Position numbers and translations under genes: made by a program | The notes under the pieces: generated by a model | Database searches by the model: none | Told to the model about the DNA's origin: nothing | What the model saw: only the letters and a program-made list of their open reading frames with translations | Source: Leptolyngbya sp. FACHB-60 | GTDB lineage: Bacteria > Cyanobacteriota > Cyanobacteriia > Phormidesmidales > Phormidesmidaceae | NCBI RefSeq assembly: GCF_014695775.1 | Contig: NZ_JACJOX010000008.1 | Coordinates: forward strand, 1 to 64,000 | Direction: 5' to 3' | Length of the DNA: 64,000 bases | Shown: positions 41,478 to 50,765 of the stretch, one piece after another | How positions within the stretch are numbered: position 1 is the stretch's first letter | Layout of the letters: the number at the start of each line of letters is the position of its first letter

Positions 41478-42817
41478 CCTTCCCCAGTGATCGATAGAGC
41501 ATCGACCCAGATGCGCGGGCACAGACCGCCAGGGGTGATTTCTGCCTCAGGCTCAATGTGGACAATCGCCTTGAGCAGCTCGCGGAAGTCTCCCGCGACG
41601 GTGGCCGACTCAATGCTGGTGCGATCGCCGCCATTCACCAACCACCCATCAAAGGGCAGCGAGAATGATCCCTGAAGTGCATTCACCCCGGCATGGAGCG
41701 CCTGCAAGTCATCAATAAAAATCACGTTCTCAGCATTCTCTAGGCTGAACTCAGTCGAGGCCTCAGCCCCCGGCAGCACCTGGTAATAGCTGGGGCCGAC
41801 AGAAACCTTCGCGCCAATACTAGCGTGGCCCGTGGGGCTGGCCCCCATGCGCTTTGCCGTGCCCGCGCTGTGCAGAAACTGGGTCAGCACGCCCTGCTCA
41901 ATAATCGGTACCCGCCGGGTGGGGGTGCCCTCGCCGTCAAAGGTTTCAGCGCTGACATTCTCGGGGTGCAGAGCGTCGTCATACACCGACAGCAGTGGCG
42001 AGGCCACCACCGTCCCCAACGAATCCGCCGTAGATAGGCTGCGGTTATCCAGCACGCTCTGGGCGTTGTACATGTTTGAGAACGCCCCCAGCAGGCTCAA
42101 AAATGCCTCCCCAGAAAACACCACCCGGTACTTGCCCGAGGCCACTTTGTCGTAGTCGAGGTGGCTGATGGTTTTTTCCGTAGCTTCCTTCAGGCAGCCT
42201 TCAATATCTAGCAGAGGCAGGCCCCGGTTGACCCGCATGGCCCCAGCTGAGCGAGGTTTGCGTCCCTCCTGCTCGGTTTTGCTGTAGAGATACAGCGAGG
42301 TGTAGGAGCGAGCCTCCTGGCGCAGTGCCCCAGCGCTGTTGAGGTAGAAGCGATCGATCGCCCGCTGGGCCAAGCCGTTGTAGGGCACACTGGCGATCGC
42401 CGGGTGAGCCGCCAACAGCTGCTTCTCGGCATCTACCAGAGTCGAAATTAAGTCTCCCACAGGGGCAGGCGGCATCGTTTCCACCTGCACATCGGCAGTG
42501 GGGACCACAGCTTCAGGGCTAAAGTCGGGAATGTGGTCATCGACCCCAAAAGCGCTCGCCTCCTGGGCCGTTTGCAGCGCCAAATCCATCCCCAGCGGGT
42601 CAACGTCGCTAGTGGAGGTCACCCCTACCTTGCCGTCCGGGTTCCACACCCGCACAATCACGCTGGAGCGATTTGAGGCTTTGACCTGCTTAGGGTCGCC
42701 CTTGTCGACCTGTACGCTGGTCTCGTCTACAGAAGACCCATACACGTCATATTTAACAATGCCGAGCTTCTTCGCGCTCGACTCGGCGTAGGCGGCGATG
42801 TCTTGGATGGTGGGCAT
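41474..42817 (-). CDS. tldE: TldE/PmbA subunit of the TldD-TldE metalloprotease
   Basis: A 447-residue protein of the modulator-of-gyrase family. Visible blocks are YGSSVDETSVQVDKGDPKQV, GALRQEARSYTSLYLYSKTE and GTPTRRVPIIEQGVLTQFLH. It lacks the HExxxH zinc motif, as expected of the non-catalytic partner. With TldD it forms a heterodimeric protease that trims peptides such as modified ribosomal peptides and microcin B17. It lies downstream of tldD on the same strand, separated by a 204-bp repeat-containing gap, so co-expression is likely. Confidence 0.92.
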   Translation of the reverse strand: MPTIQDIAAYAESSAKKLGIVKYDVYGSSVDETSVQVDKGDPKQVKASNRSSVIVRVWNPDGKVGVTSTSDVDPLGMDLALQTAQEASAFGVDDHIPDFSPEAVVPTADVQVETMPPAPVGDLISTLVDAEKQLLAAHPAIASVPYNGLAQRAIDRFYLNSAGALRQEARSYTSLYLYSKTEQEGRKPRSAGAMRVNRGLPLLDIEGCLKEATEKTISHLDYDKVASGKYRVVFSGEAFLSLLGAFSNMYNAQSVLDNRSLSTADSLGTVVASPLLSVYDDALHPENVSAETFDGEGTPTRRVPIIEQGVLTQFLHSAGTAKRMGASPTGHASIGAKVSVGPSYYQVLPGAEASTEFSLENAENVIFIDDLQALHAGVNALQGSFSLPFDGWLVNGGDRTSIESATVAGDFRELLKAIVHIEPEAEITPGGLCPRIWVDALSITGEG

Positions 42818-43021
42818 AGGGAATGGGGGTGTAATGGGGTGGGGGGTGATGGGGTGGGGGAGGTAGGGAGGATGAGGGCGGTGGGGAGGATGGGGGAGAT
42901 AGCTGCGATCGCCGCAGGTTTCCTAGCCGGGACAGTCTTTCTCAAAAGGCCAGGGGGTCAGTTCACCAGCGGAATGCCAACTTCCCCACCTTCCTCATCC
43001 CCTCACCATCCTCATCATCTT
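42818..43021. repeat. G-rich/C-rich inverted repeat between tldD and tldE
   Basis: The left arm (about 42825-42900) is made of ggggtgatggggtggg-type repeats and the right arm (about 42980-43020) of the complementary ccccaccttcctcatcccct type. It is the same kind of imperfect palindrome as at 7211-7352. A HIP1 site lies in the loop. It could form a hairpin in the tldDE transcript. Confidence 0.5.
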
Positions 43022-44506
43022 CTACCGTCCGCCGACGGTAATCGAGTCAACCTTGAGGTGCGGCTGTCCCACGGTGACGTAGATGCTGCCGCTGATGGAG
43101 CCGCAGAAGCCCGCCGCCAGGTCCAAATCATTGGAGCACATGGAGATCTTGTCCATGATTTCGGTGGCTTCGCCGATCAAGGTCGCGCCCTTGAGGGGTT
43201 TGGTGACTTTGCCGTTTTCGATCAGGTAGGCTTCCGACACTGCAAAGTTAAACTGGCCGGTGGGGCCAACGCTGCCACCGCCCATCTGCTTGCAGTAGAT
43301 GCCCTTTTCGACTGAGGCAAACAGCTCCTCTACCGAATAGTCGCCGGGGGCGATGTAGGTGTTGCGCATGCGGCTGGCGGCGGCGTAGGTAAAGCCTTGA
43401 CGACGACCACTGCCGGTGCGGGGGTGGCCGGTGCGCATGGAGCCAGCGCGATCGCTCAAAAAGTTCTTAAGAACGCCGTTTTCGATCAGCAGGGTGCGCT
43501 GGGCGGGCATACCCTCGTCATCCATATCAATGGTGCCAAAGGCATCGGGAGAAATTCCCTCATCCCAGGCGGTGAGGTTTTCGTGGGCAATCTTCTGGCC
43601 CTTTTTATCGATAAAGGGAGTGGTGCCCCGCTCGATCTGGGTGGTCTCCAGCAGGTGTCCACAAGCTTCGTGGAAAATCACGCCGCCAAACTTGTTAGCC
43701 ATAATCACTGGGTAGCTGCCCGACTCGACGTAGTCGGCATAGAGCATCTTGCCTGCCGACTCAGCCACGTCGGCGGCGGCGGTGGCATAATCCCACTGGC
43801 GTAAAAAGGCGGGGTCGCTGGTGTCGCCCGCCCGCTGGCCAATGGAGGAGCGGTGCTCGCCGTCAGCACACAGCAGGTTGTAGCCCACTGACTGGGTGAG
43901 GCGAATGTCGCGGGCAAAGGTGCCATCGCTGGCGGCCACCAGCACCTCTTGCCAGTCGCGGAAATAGATGGCGCGGCGCGACTGCACGTGGCTGGCCTTT
44001 TGGCCCAGGGCACCGTTGGCGGCCAGCAGCACGTCGCCCATTTCCTGCATCGAGCTGCACTGGCTCAGCCAGCTGTCTTTGCCTTTGGCGGTGGCGTAGT
44101 CGCGCAGCAGCTCTAGGTTGATTTCGGCCAGGTTGGTGTGGGGGCCGGGCAGGGTGAGCCCCATAATGGCGAGGGCTTTGTCGAGGGCAGCCTTGAGGCC
44201 ATTAAAGGTGAGGTCGTTGGTGCTGACGTAGCAGTCGGCCTTGTCTCGAAATACGCGGACTCCGGCCCCAGTCACCAAACGGGGCGACAGGCTGGTGATC
44301 GCGTCGTCTTCGGCCTGGCAGCTAATGTAGTTGTTGCGCTCTAGAAAAAATTCAACAAAGTCGGCCCCGGCGGCGCGGCCTAGACCCAGCAGGGTCGATA
44401 GGGTGGCCTCCCAGGCGCTGTCGAAGCGATCGCGAGGGGCAGCATAGTCCCGCTGGAGCAGGTCGTTGGTCTTAAGCAGCGGGGTTGGGAAGGGTGCAAC
44501 CGTCAT
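43022..44506 (-). CDS. tldD: TldD catalytic subunit of the TldD-TldE metalloprotease
   Basis: About 494 residues from Met at 44506 ([20 protein letters not shown]); the longer form from 44566 adds a non-conserved leader. The zinc site is the HExxxH variant [14 protein letters not shown]. Further family blocks are [20 protein letters not shown] and [20 protein letters not shown]. Usual length. Acts in the cytosol with TldE on short or unfolded peptides. Both subunits are commonly found together in cyanobacteria; no ribosomal-peptide gene cluster is evident in this window. Confidence 0.93.
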   Translation of the reverse strand: MTVAPFPTPLLKTNDLLQRDYAAPRDRFDSAWEATLSTLLGLGRAAGADFVEFFLERNNYISCQAEDDAITSLSPRLVTGAGVRVFRDKADCYVSTNDLTFNGLKAALDKALAIMGLTLPGPHTNLAEINLELLRDYATAKGKDSWLSQCSSMQEMGDVLLAANGALGQKASHVQSRRAIYFRDWQEVLVAASDGTFARDIRLTQSVGYNLLCADGEHRSSIGQRAGDTSDPAFLRQWDYATAAADVAESAGKMLYADYVESGSYPVIMANKFGGVIFHEACGHLLETTQIERGTTPFIDKKGQKIAHENLTAWDEGISPDAFGTIDMDDEGMPAQRTLLIENGVLKNFLSDRAGSMRTGHPRTGSGRRQGFTYAAASRMRNTYIAPGDYSVEELFASVEKGIYCKQMGGGSVGPTGQFNFAVSEAYLIENGKVTKPLKGATLIGEATEIMDKISMCSNDLDLAAGFCGSISGSIYVTVGQPHLKVDSITVGGR

Positions 44507-44926
44507 GCCAGTAGAATCCTTGGTGGGGTGAGGGATCGTCCCGTTGGAACTTCCACAGTCTAACAAACCTGCTGCATTGGAGCCGGGTAGAACCCGCCCA
44601 CAGACAGGCCGGGCAAGGGCAGGTCGGCCAGCACCAGGTTAGCCAACTGCTAACCTCTATTTGCTAAGGGATTAATTATTGTCGAAAGCTGCATCCATAA
44701 AATGGCTGTGCTAAGATAGCTCAAAGATTAAGAAAAACAAAAGCTTTTTTGTTCTTCGCAGCTCTGCTATGCTTTAGCTTTGCTCGGCTAAAGGTTTGAG
44801 CAGACCTCCAAATCTTTACTAAGCCAATCCCTCTACGTGCTCTTTTGACCACGGGTGGACTGCCTCTCTAGCAGCTTCTAGTGCCGACTAGTCTGCCCCC
44901 CTAGGCCCCAACAAGGAGATAGTCCT
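44507..44926. promoter_or_regulatory. Divergent upstream region of tldD and a response regulator
   Basis: A 420-bp gap containing an AT-rich centre. Around 44733-44757 an A-tract/T-tract palindrome (acaaaagcttttttgt) occurs, and AAGGAG at 44912-44917 is a good ribosome-binding site for the GTG at 44927. Promoters for both genes should be here; no further elements are assigned. Confidence 0.4.
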
Positions 44927-45355
44927 GTGGTTGCGCAAACAACAGCTCCCGTGTCGAACTCTGTGCCGTCTCAAGTACCACTGGTGCTAGTTGTCGACGA
45001 TGACGACGATAGCCTCACGCTGATGGCCTACATTCTAGAGCAGCTGTCTTGCCAAGCCTGTTTTGTTGCTGATGGTTTCGCCGCTCTGGTGGCCGCTCAG
45101 CAGCAGCAGCCAACCTTGATTTTGTCTGACATTCATCTGCCTGAGGTAGATGGCTACAGCTTGTTAAAGCAGCTGCGGGCCGACGGCAACACCCAAAACA
45201 TTCCGGTGGTGGCTGTGACTGCCCTAGCGGGTAGCGACAACCGACACAAGATTTTAGCGGCTGGGTTCGATGACTACATCAGCAAACCCTTTTTGGTGCA
45301 GTCGGTCGAACAGCTGATCGGTCGTTTTATCGGCCTGGGGCAGACAGTCGGCTAA
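44927..45355 (+). CDS. Single-domain response regulator (CheY-like)
   Basis: A 142-residue receiver starting with GTG at 44927 behind AAGGAG. The acidic pocket is VLVVDDDDDS, the phospho-acceptor Asp lies in LILSDIHLPEVDGY, the Thr position in VVAVTALAG and the Lys in DYISKPFLV. There is no output domain, so it passes phosphate to partners or binds them directly, like CheY or PatA-type receivers. It stands alone, without a kinase in its operon; the histidine kinase at 46797 is the nearest. Confidence 0.9.
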   Translation: MVAQTTAPVSNSVPSQVPLVLVVDDDDDSLTLMAYILEQLSCQACFVADGFAALVAAQQQQPTLILSDIHLPEVDGYSLLKQLRADGNTQNIPVVAVTALAGSDNRHKILAAGFDDYISKPFLVQSVEQLIGRFIGLGQTVG

Positions 45356-45356
45356 G

Positions 45357-45752
45357 CTAGGAAGCCTTGGCAGCAGGTCTCAAATCAGGCGGCTCAGACA
45401 GAATAATGACCATGCCGGTGCGGCCTGTCTCTAGGGTTACATCGGCTAGGATATCGACCACTTCGCGGTCGAGGGCCTCCTCAGCAATTTGAATAATTTG
45501 GGGACGCAGGACAGTTGCTAGATCAGCCCGCACCTGTTCGGCAAGGGCGGTGTCTCCGATTTCAACAAGTAGCTGTTCAGGCTTAGTGACCGAATCTTCG
45601 ATCACCAGCAGCAGCTTTTCATCGATAAGTTGGCAGGTGATTTTGCCGGTAGCGTGGTTGAGCTGTTCGCGATATAACCGCTGAAACTGCTGAGTTAAGT
45701 GCCGCTGAATCTGACCGGCCGTTGGCAGCAAAGTAGAGGGGGTAGTGTCCAT
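45357..45752 (-). CDS. DUF2294 domain protein
   Basis: A 131-residue soluble protein. LTQQFQRLYREQLNHATGKI followed by CQLIDEKLLLVIEDSVTKPE is the DUF2294 signature; cyanobacterial members are common and uncharacterised. The stop codon is 1 bp from that of the converging response regulator, so the two transcripts overlap at their ends. No motif points to catalysis. Confidence 0.78.
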   Translation of the reverse strand: MDTTPSTLLPTAGQIQRHLTQQFQRLYREQLNHATGKITCQLIDEKLLLVIEDSVTKPEQLLVEIGDTALAEQVRADLATVLRPQIIQIAEEALDREVVDILADVTLETGRTGMVIILSEPPDLRPAAKAS

Positions 45753-45863
45753 CGGGTGCTGTAATTGACAGCCGACTATAGGCCTTGCTTCAAGGGTATA
45801 GCCAGCTGTGAAACGATTAATTAGGTGTCACATTGCCAAGGGCACGCCCGTGCCCTTGGGCAC

Positions 45864-46580
45864 CTAGGTCACTAGCCCCGATCGCAGGGCGCGGACGGCA
45901 GCCTTGGTGCGATCGTCTACCCCTAACTTATTGAGAATGCTGCGCACGTGGGTCTTAACCGTGCCAACCGTGATGTAGGAGCGCTCAGCAATCTCAGCAT
46001 TGCTGCACCCACCCACAATCAGTTCTAGAATCTCTAGTTCACGCTCGGTCAGCGGATAAGTTTCTAAGATTTGCTCAAACTCAGGCTCGATCGCCTCAAT
46101 GGAGACCGTGCGATTGCCAATGGCCATCGCCCCTGCGGGGGTCTTGCGCACCTGGCGCAGCACCACGCTCGCCACAGCCGGGTCAATCCAGGAGTTGCCT
46201 TCGTTGGTCTCTCGCACCGCCACAATGAGATCGTCTAGCTCAGTCTGCTTCATGCAGTAGGAGTCAGCACCAGCGGCGAAAGCGGCCATAACGGCGGCTT
46301 CGCTGTCGTGCATAGTCAGCATTAGCACACGGGTAGGGTCGCCCTCGAGCCCGCTCTGGCTCTGACGCAGGCGCTCAACTAGCTCAATGCCATCAATGTC
46401 GGGCAGGCCAATATCAACGATGGCGATGTCAGGTCGCTCGCTTTCAAGCAGACTCAGTCCTCGAGCACCGTTAGCGGCTTCGCCCACAACCGTCATGCCG
46501 GGTACTCGCTGCAGGGCTGCCTTGAGGCCTAGTCGAGTCAGGTCGTGGTCTTCAATGAGTACAATGCGAATGTCTGTCAT
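45864..46580 (-). CDS. NarL/LuxR-family response regulator
   Basis: A 238-residue two-domain regulator. The receiver (1-125) shows VLIEDHDLTR, the phospho-Asp in IAIVDIGLPDIDG and the Lys in SYCMKQTELDDL. The C-terminal LuxR helix-turn-helix (about 170-235) reads YPLTERELEILELIVGGCSN then AEIAERSYITVGTVKTHVRS. It should bind DNA when phosphorylated. It is divergent from the ethylene-receptor-like histidine kinase across 216 bp, a plausible but unproven kinase/regulator pair. Confidence 0.92.
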   Translation of the reverse strand: MTDIRIVLIEDHDLTRLGLKAALQRVPGMTVVGEAANGARGLSLLESERPDIAIVDIGLPDIDGIELVERLRQSQSGLEGDPTRVLMLTMHDSEAAVMAAFAAGADSYCMKQTELDDLIVAVRETNEGNSWIDPAVASVVLRQVRKTPAGAMAIGNRTVSIEAIEPEFEQILETYPLTERELEILELIVGGCSNAEIAERSYITVGTVKTHVRSILNKLGVDDRTKAAVRALRSGLVT

Positions 46581-46796
46581 TAGATGGCCTCCTAACGAGG
46601 CATTAAAAAGGTTGTAGGCGGCTCGTCATCGCCCAGAGTGACCTGATTATGAACTAACTATAGAACATCAGCACGTACCGCTAGGCAGACCTAGGCCAGA
46701 CAGGGTCTATATCCCTCGATAGACTTTGCTCTACCAAATGGTTATGGCGTCAAAACTGTCTGCGAAATTAATACCTCTCACGATAGGGATAGGGCC

Positions 46797-48968
46797 ATGG
46801 TTGAATACTGGCAGTCTTTGCGATTAGGGCCATATATTCCCCACGGACACTGCTATTTGTGGCAGCCTGGCCTGGTGTGGCTGCACCTGCTATCCGACAC
46901 GCTGATTGCGCTGTCGTACTGGATGATTGCTGGGGCCTTAATTTACTTTGTGCAAAAGCGGCCCGACGTGCCCTTTAGGCCTTTGTTTTGGCTGTTTGCG
47001 GCCTTTATTGCGGCCTGCGGTGCTACCCATTTGCTCTCGGTGTGGACGCTGTGGTTTCCCACCTATTGGGTGTCGGGGGCGATGAAAGCGCTGACGGCGT
47101 TGGTGTCGCTAGCCACGGCGCTGGAGCTGGTGCCTCGGCTGCCGCTGGCGCTGGCCATGCCCAACGCCACCCAGCTGATGGATATGAATCAGGCACTACA
47201 GGATGAGATTGGCGATCGCAAGCAGGCCGAAGCCAGCCTGCGCACCGCCGAACAGGAGGTGCGCCAGCTCAACCAAACCCTAGAAGAGCGGGTGCAGCGT
47301 CGCACCGCCCAGCTCGAAGAGGCAAAGCAGCAGATCGAAACGCTGCTGGAGCAAGAGCGCCAGGCCCGCCTCACGCTGCAAGTCACCACTACCGACCTGG
47401 AAGAGACGGCGGAGCGCCTCAATCTAGCCCTGAGCGCCGCTCAGATGGGCTCCTGGGACTGGCAGCTCGACACCAACACTCAGGTTTGGTCGCCGCAGAC
47501 TGAGCGAATTATGGGCTTTGAGCCCGGCACAGTTTCCCACACCGCTGAGGTTTGGGCTGAGCGGGTACACCCGCAGGATTTGCCGGGAATTCAGGCGTTG
47601 GTAAATGATGCGATCGCCAATCAAACCGAGTTTGTTGGGCAGTACCGCATGCAGTGGCCCGACGACACCTGGCACTGGATCAGTGTCTATGGTCGCGTGG
47701 TAGCGGTTAAAGATGGTCGCGCCCAATGCCTGGTAGGCATAGTGCAAGATATCACTGTCGCCAAGCAAGCCGAGCTAGATTTGCAGGCCAGTGAACGGCG
47801 GTTTCGAGCCGTTTTTGAGCAGGCGGCAGTGGGCATGGCCCGCCTCGACTGGCAAGGGCACTGGATTCAGGTGAACCAAAAGTTCTGCGATATTTTGGGC
47901 TATCGGCCCGAGGAGTTAATTAGTCGCTCTTTTCAATCGGTTACCTACGAGGGCGATCGCCTGCAAGATGAGTATTACTACCACCAGCTGCTCACCGAGC
48001 AAACTCCCTGCCAGTTTGAGAAACGCTACCTCCGCAAGGACGGTACCCCCGTCTGGACGCTGGTTACCGCATCAGTCGAAAGCGACGAGGCCGACTGCCC
48101 CTCGGCGTTCATCGCCATTATCGAAGATATCGAAGATCGCAAAGCATCCCAAGAAGAGCTGCTGCGCCGGGCTGACGAGATGGCCAACACTAACCTGATG
48201 CTGGCCCACACCACCGCCATGCTAGAACAGCGCAACGCTGAGCTGGATCAGTTTGCCTACGTGGCTTCCCACGATCTGAAGGCACCACTGCGGGCAATTT
48301 CTAACCTAGCCGACTGGATTGGCGAAGATTTGGAGGGGCAAATCCCGGCCGAAAACCGCCGTCAGCTCGACCTATTGCGCAGTCGCGTCCAGCGGATGGA
48401 GGCCCTGATCAACGGCCTACTGGAATATTCGCGGGTGGGCCGTCGCCAGCGCAGCATAGTGGCCGTAGACCTCAACCTGCTGCTAGACAACGTAATCGAT
48501 TCCCTCGACCCGCCGGAGCAGTTTCGGGTGGAGGTGCCGAACGATCTGCCCACCCTCTACAGCCACAAAACAGCTCTGGGGCAGGTGTTTGCCAACTTGA
48601 TCAACAATGCCATCAAGCACCACCATTGCGCTGACGGAGCCTGCCCAGAGGGCAATCGTGGCACCGTGCGCATCACTTGGCAAGACAATGGCCAATGGCT
48701 CGAATTTGCCGTTGCTGACGACGGTCCCGGCATTGCCCCCCAGTATCACGACAAAATTTTTACCATCTTTCAAACCCTCAAGGCCCGCGACGACTTTGAA
48801 AGCACCGGCGTTGGCCTAGCGGTGGTCAAAAAAATTGTCGAAGCCGAAAACGGCCGCGTGTGGCTGACCTCTGCCGTAGGTGAAGGCACAACATTCTATT
48901 TCACCTGGCCCTTCATCAAAACTCCGCCCGTCCAGGCGAATGAAGACCTCATCGGCTCTAACTCGTAG
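46797..48968 (+). CDS. Ethylene-receptor-like sensor histidine kinase with PAS domains
   Basis: A 723-residue membrane kinase. The N-terminal three-helix domain (about 24-120) has Asp34, Tyr41, Cys74 and His78 (AACGATHLLSVW), with the same spacing as Asp25, Tyr32, Cys65 and His69 that hold copper and ethylene in plant ETR1. A coiled coil (130-205), two PAS/PAC domains (about 207-325 and 330-447), a HisKA domain with His492 (FAYVASHDLKAPLRAISN) and a HATPase domain (ending with GVGLAVVKKIVE) follow. The phytochrome-like GAF of SynEtr1 is absent. Ligand binding is inferred. The divergent NarL-type regulator may be its partner. Confidence 0.9.
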   Translation: MVEYWQSLRLGPYIPHGHCYLWQPGLVWLHLLSDTLIALSYWMIAGALIYFVQKRPDVPFRPLFWLFAAFIAACGATHLLSVWTLWFPTYWVSGAMKALTALVSLATALELVPRLPLALAMPNATQLMDMNQALQDEIGDRKQAEASLRTAEQEVRQLNQTLEERVQRRTAQLEEAKQQIETLLEQERQARLTLQVTTTDLEETAERLNLALSAAQMGSWDWQLDTNTQVWSPQTERIMGFEPGTVSHTAEVWAERVHPQDLPGIQALVNDAIANQTEFVGQYRMQWPDDTWHWISVYGRVVAVKDGRAQCLVGIVQDITVAKQAELDLQASERRFRAVFEQAAVGMARLDWQGHWIQVNQKFCDILGYRPEELISRSFQSVTYEGDRLQDEYYYHQLLTEQTPCQFEKRYLRKDGTPVWTLVTASVESDEADCPSAFIAIIEDIEDRKASQEELLRRADEMANTNLMLAHTTAMLEQRNAELDQFAYVASHDLKAPLRAISNLADWIGEDLEGQIPAENRRQLDLLRSRVQRMEALINGLLEYSRVGRRQRSIVAVDLNLLLDNVIDSLDPPEQFRVEVPNDLPTLYSHKTALGQVFANLINNAIKHHHCADGACPEGNRGTVRITWQDNGQWLEFAVADDGPGIAPQYHDKIFTIFQTLKARDDFESTGVGLAVVKKIVEAENGRVWLTSAVGEGTTFYFTWPFIKTPPVQANEDLIGSNS

Positions 48969-48980
48969 TTGTGGAGCGTC

Positions 48981-49092
48981 TAGTGCTTGACTAGGTTGAT
49001 TGTGACAGGCTCTAACCGTATAGGGTTCAAAGTTTGAGGTGTCAGGTTCAAGGTAGGCCATAAACCCGAGACCTGGAACCTTGACCCTCACT
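48981..49092. repeat. Dispersed palindromic repeat, family A copy 2
   Basis: Begins 13 bp after the histidine-kinase stop. The first 40 bases (tagtgcttgactagg...ggctctaac) match the copy at 17240 after rel with only a few differences. Then come arms containing ggttcaaggt (about 49045) and its complement accttgaccct (about 49079-49089). Probable 3-prime hairpin of the kinase transcript. Confidence 0.65.
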
Positions 49093-49201
49093 AACCTGTT
49101 ACTTTTAGCTGGATGAGCTGCCTGTCTCGCTGCTGACGAATTAAAACGGATTTCGCCGATCGCTTCGTTAAGATAACAATGCCCTCAGCCTTGAGTTATC
49201 T

Positions 49202-49810
49202 GTGACCCAGCCGCCCCCCAGACCAGACCCGCAGCTCGATCCCCAGCTTGAACCCCTGACCCGAGTGCAGGTGCTGGTGGCCATGGGCGTCACAGCGGTG
49301 GTGCTGCTGCTGCTTTCTAAAGCCTGGCTGTACTTTGACTCGGTGGAACTGCTGCCGGTGCGGCTGTCTTGGATTGATGGTCTGCTGGGAGTAGGATTGG
49401 GATTGGCGATCACCCTGGCCAGCGGCGTGGTCTATCGACTGTGGCCCGCTTACCGCCAAAGTGCAGACACCTATCTGACCCTGGTGCTTCAGCCTTTGCA
49501 GTGGCCTGACTTAATCTGGCTGGGGCTACTGCCGGGGCTGAGCGAAGAACTGCTGTTTCGCGGCGTCATGCTGCCCGCCATCGGCATGAACACCCTGGGC
49601 ATTGTCGTGTCGGCGGCCAGCTTTGGGGTGCTGCACCTGAGCAGTTTGCAGCAGTGGACCTACGTGGCATGGGCCACGGCGATTGGCCTGGTGCTGGCGA
49701 TCGGGGCGGTGCTGACCGGCAACCTGCTGGTGCCGATCGTGGCCCATACGGTGACAAATTTGGTCTCTAGCGTCATGTGGAAACTGCGTCAGCAGAGCAC
49801 GACGGCATGA
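49202..49810 (+). CDS. CPBP-family intramembrane glutamic protease
   Basis: A 202-residue membrane protein with about six helices, starting at GTG 49202. The Abi/CAAX-protease motifs are present: LLPGLSEELLFRGVMLP (EE-x3-R), FGVLHLSSLQQW (His) and LVPIVAHTVTNLVSSV (HxxxN). Bacterial relatives process peptides or prenylated-protein analogues and some protect against self-made bacteriocins. Typical cyanobacterial single gene. Alternative starts are not better supported. Confidence 0.88.
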   Translation: MTQPPPRPDPQLDPQLEPLTRVQVLVAMGVTAVVLLLLSKAWLYFDSVELLPVRLSWIDGLLGVGLGLAITLASGVVYRLWPAYRQSADTYLTLVLQPLQWPDLIWLGLLPGLSEELLFRGVMLPAIGMNTLGIVVSAASFGVLHLSSLQQWTYVAWATAIGLVLAIGAVLTGNLLVPIVAHTVTNLVSSVMWKLRQQSTTA

Positions 49811-50180
49811 TTTGGGGTTTAGGGTCTCGGGTATAGGGTTTAAGGAGCACCCCTAGACCTTTAACCTTATACCCTAAACCCTGCACCCTATTCCCCTTCT
49901 GCATACAGTTGTCAGAGCTTCCTGGCAATGTCAACAGAATTCGAGTTTTGGTATACCGTTATCCAAAAATTCTGTTTATTCTGTCTGAAGAGCATAGCGC
50001 TGGGTGCACCCTCGACTTTGCTGCCGCAAATATGTAAGTCGGTAGATCTTGATTCTGCTGTGAATTGTCTACCCTGACGGAGTGGTTCTTCGCTAGCTAA
50101 GCGACAGAACTAACGTAATTTTTGCGATTAAGCTAACCCCACTGAACCTTAGCCCTAATTGGGATGTGAGCAGGTTGTTG
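49811..50180. repeat. Gene-free stretch with family A-like palindrome
   Basis: From 49813 to about 49896 the sequence ggggtttagggtctcggg...ggtttaagg faces taaccttataccctaaaccc, a telomere-like imperfect hairpin related to the palindromic half of the repeats at 17240 and 48981 but lacking their 40-bp head. It may terminate the CPBP gene. The rest, up to the acetyltransferase start, shows no recognised feature. Confidence 0.55.
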
Positions 50181-50666
50181 ATGGATTGCAGCGCTATTCA
50201 GTTTAAGTACGCTGAGCAGTTTTCTACCGCTGATTTAGACCAGCTGGTGAGGCTGTTTCAGACGGCGGCGTTTTGGGCTAAAGATCGCACGCGGGAGGAT
50301 ATGGAAACGGCGATCGCCCACAGCTACCCCGTTGTCACCGCATGGGATGGCGCTACGCTGATTGGCTTTGCCCGTGCCACTTCCGACGGCGTATTTCGCG
50401 CCACCATTTGGGATGTGGTGATTTCGCCCGACTACCAGGGCGGCGGGCTAGGCCGCAGGCTGGTTGAAACCCTGGTGGCCCACCCCCACATGAGCCGAGT
50501 GGAGCGGGTGTATTTGATGACCACTCACCAGCAGGGGTTCTACAAGCGCATTGGTTTTGAAGAAAACGCTTCCACCACGATGGTGCTCCATAACAGTGCC
50601 GAAATTGAGATGCTGCCTCCTCTTGGCTCTCCCACAGAAGCGCCTGCCGAAATCACGGTTGGTTAA
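50181..50666 (+). CDS. GNAT-family N-acetyltransferase, plastid Ycf52-like
   Basis: About 161 residues from ATG 50181 (MDCSAIQFKYAEQFS); a GTG five codons upstream is possible. The acetyl-CoA motif is VVISPDYQGGGLGRRLVETL, with RVYLMTTHQQGFYKRIGFEE as motif B. The segment LVRLFQTAAFWAKDRTREDM is conserved in a cyanobacterial and algal-plastid acetyltransferase family (Ycf52/Nsi-like). A role in lysine or N-terminal acetylation of photosynthetic proteins is inferred from plant relatives. Confidence 0.8.
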   Translation: MDCSAIQFKYAEQFSTADLDQLVRLFQTAAFWAKDRTREDMETAIAHSYPVVTAWDGATLIGFARATSDGVFRATIWDVVISPDYQGGGLGRRLVETLVAHPHMSRVERVYLMTTHQQGFYKRIGFEENASTTMVLHNSAEIEMLPPLGSPTEAPAEITVG

Positions 50667-50765
50667 GAACTCATCTCCGGGCCATAACTCCTCCGGGAGG
50701 TAAGGTAAGCTACCATTTTATTGGCGGCTCCGGGGTGGAGCCGATATCTATTAGGCCAAAATTCA

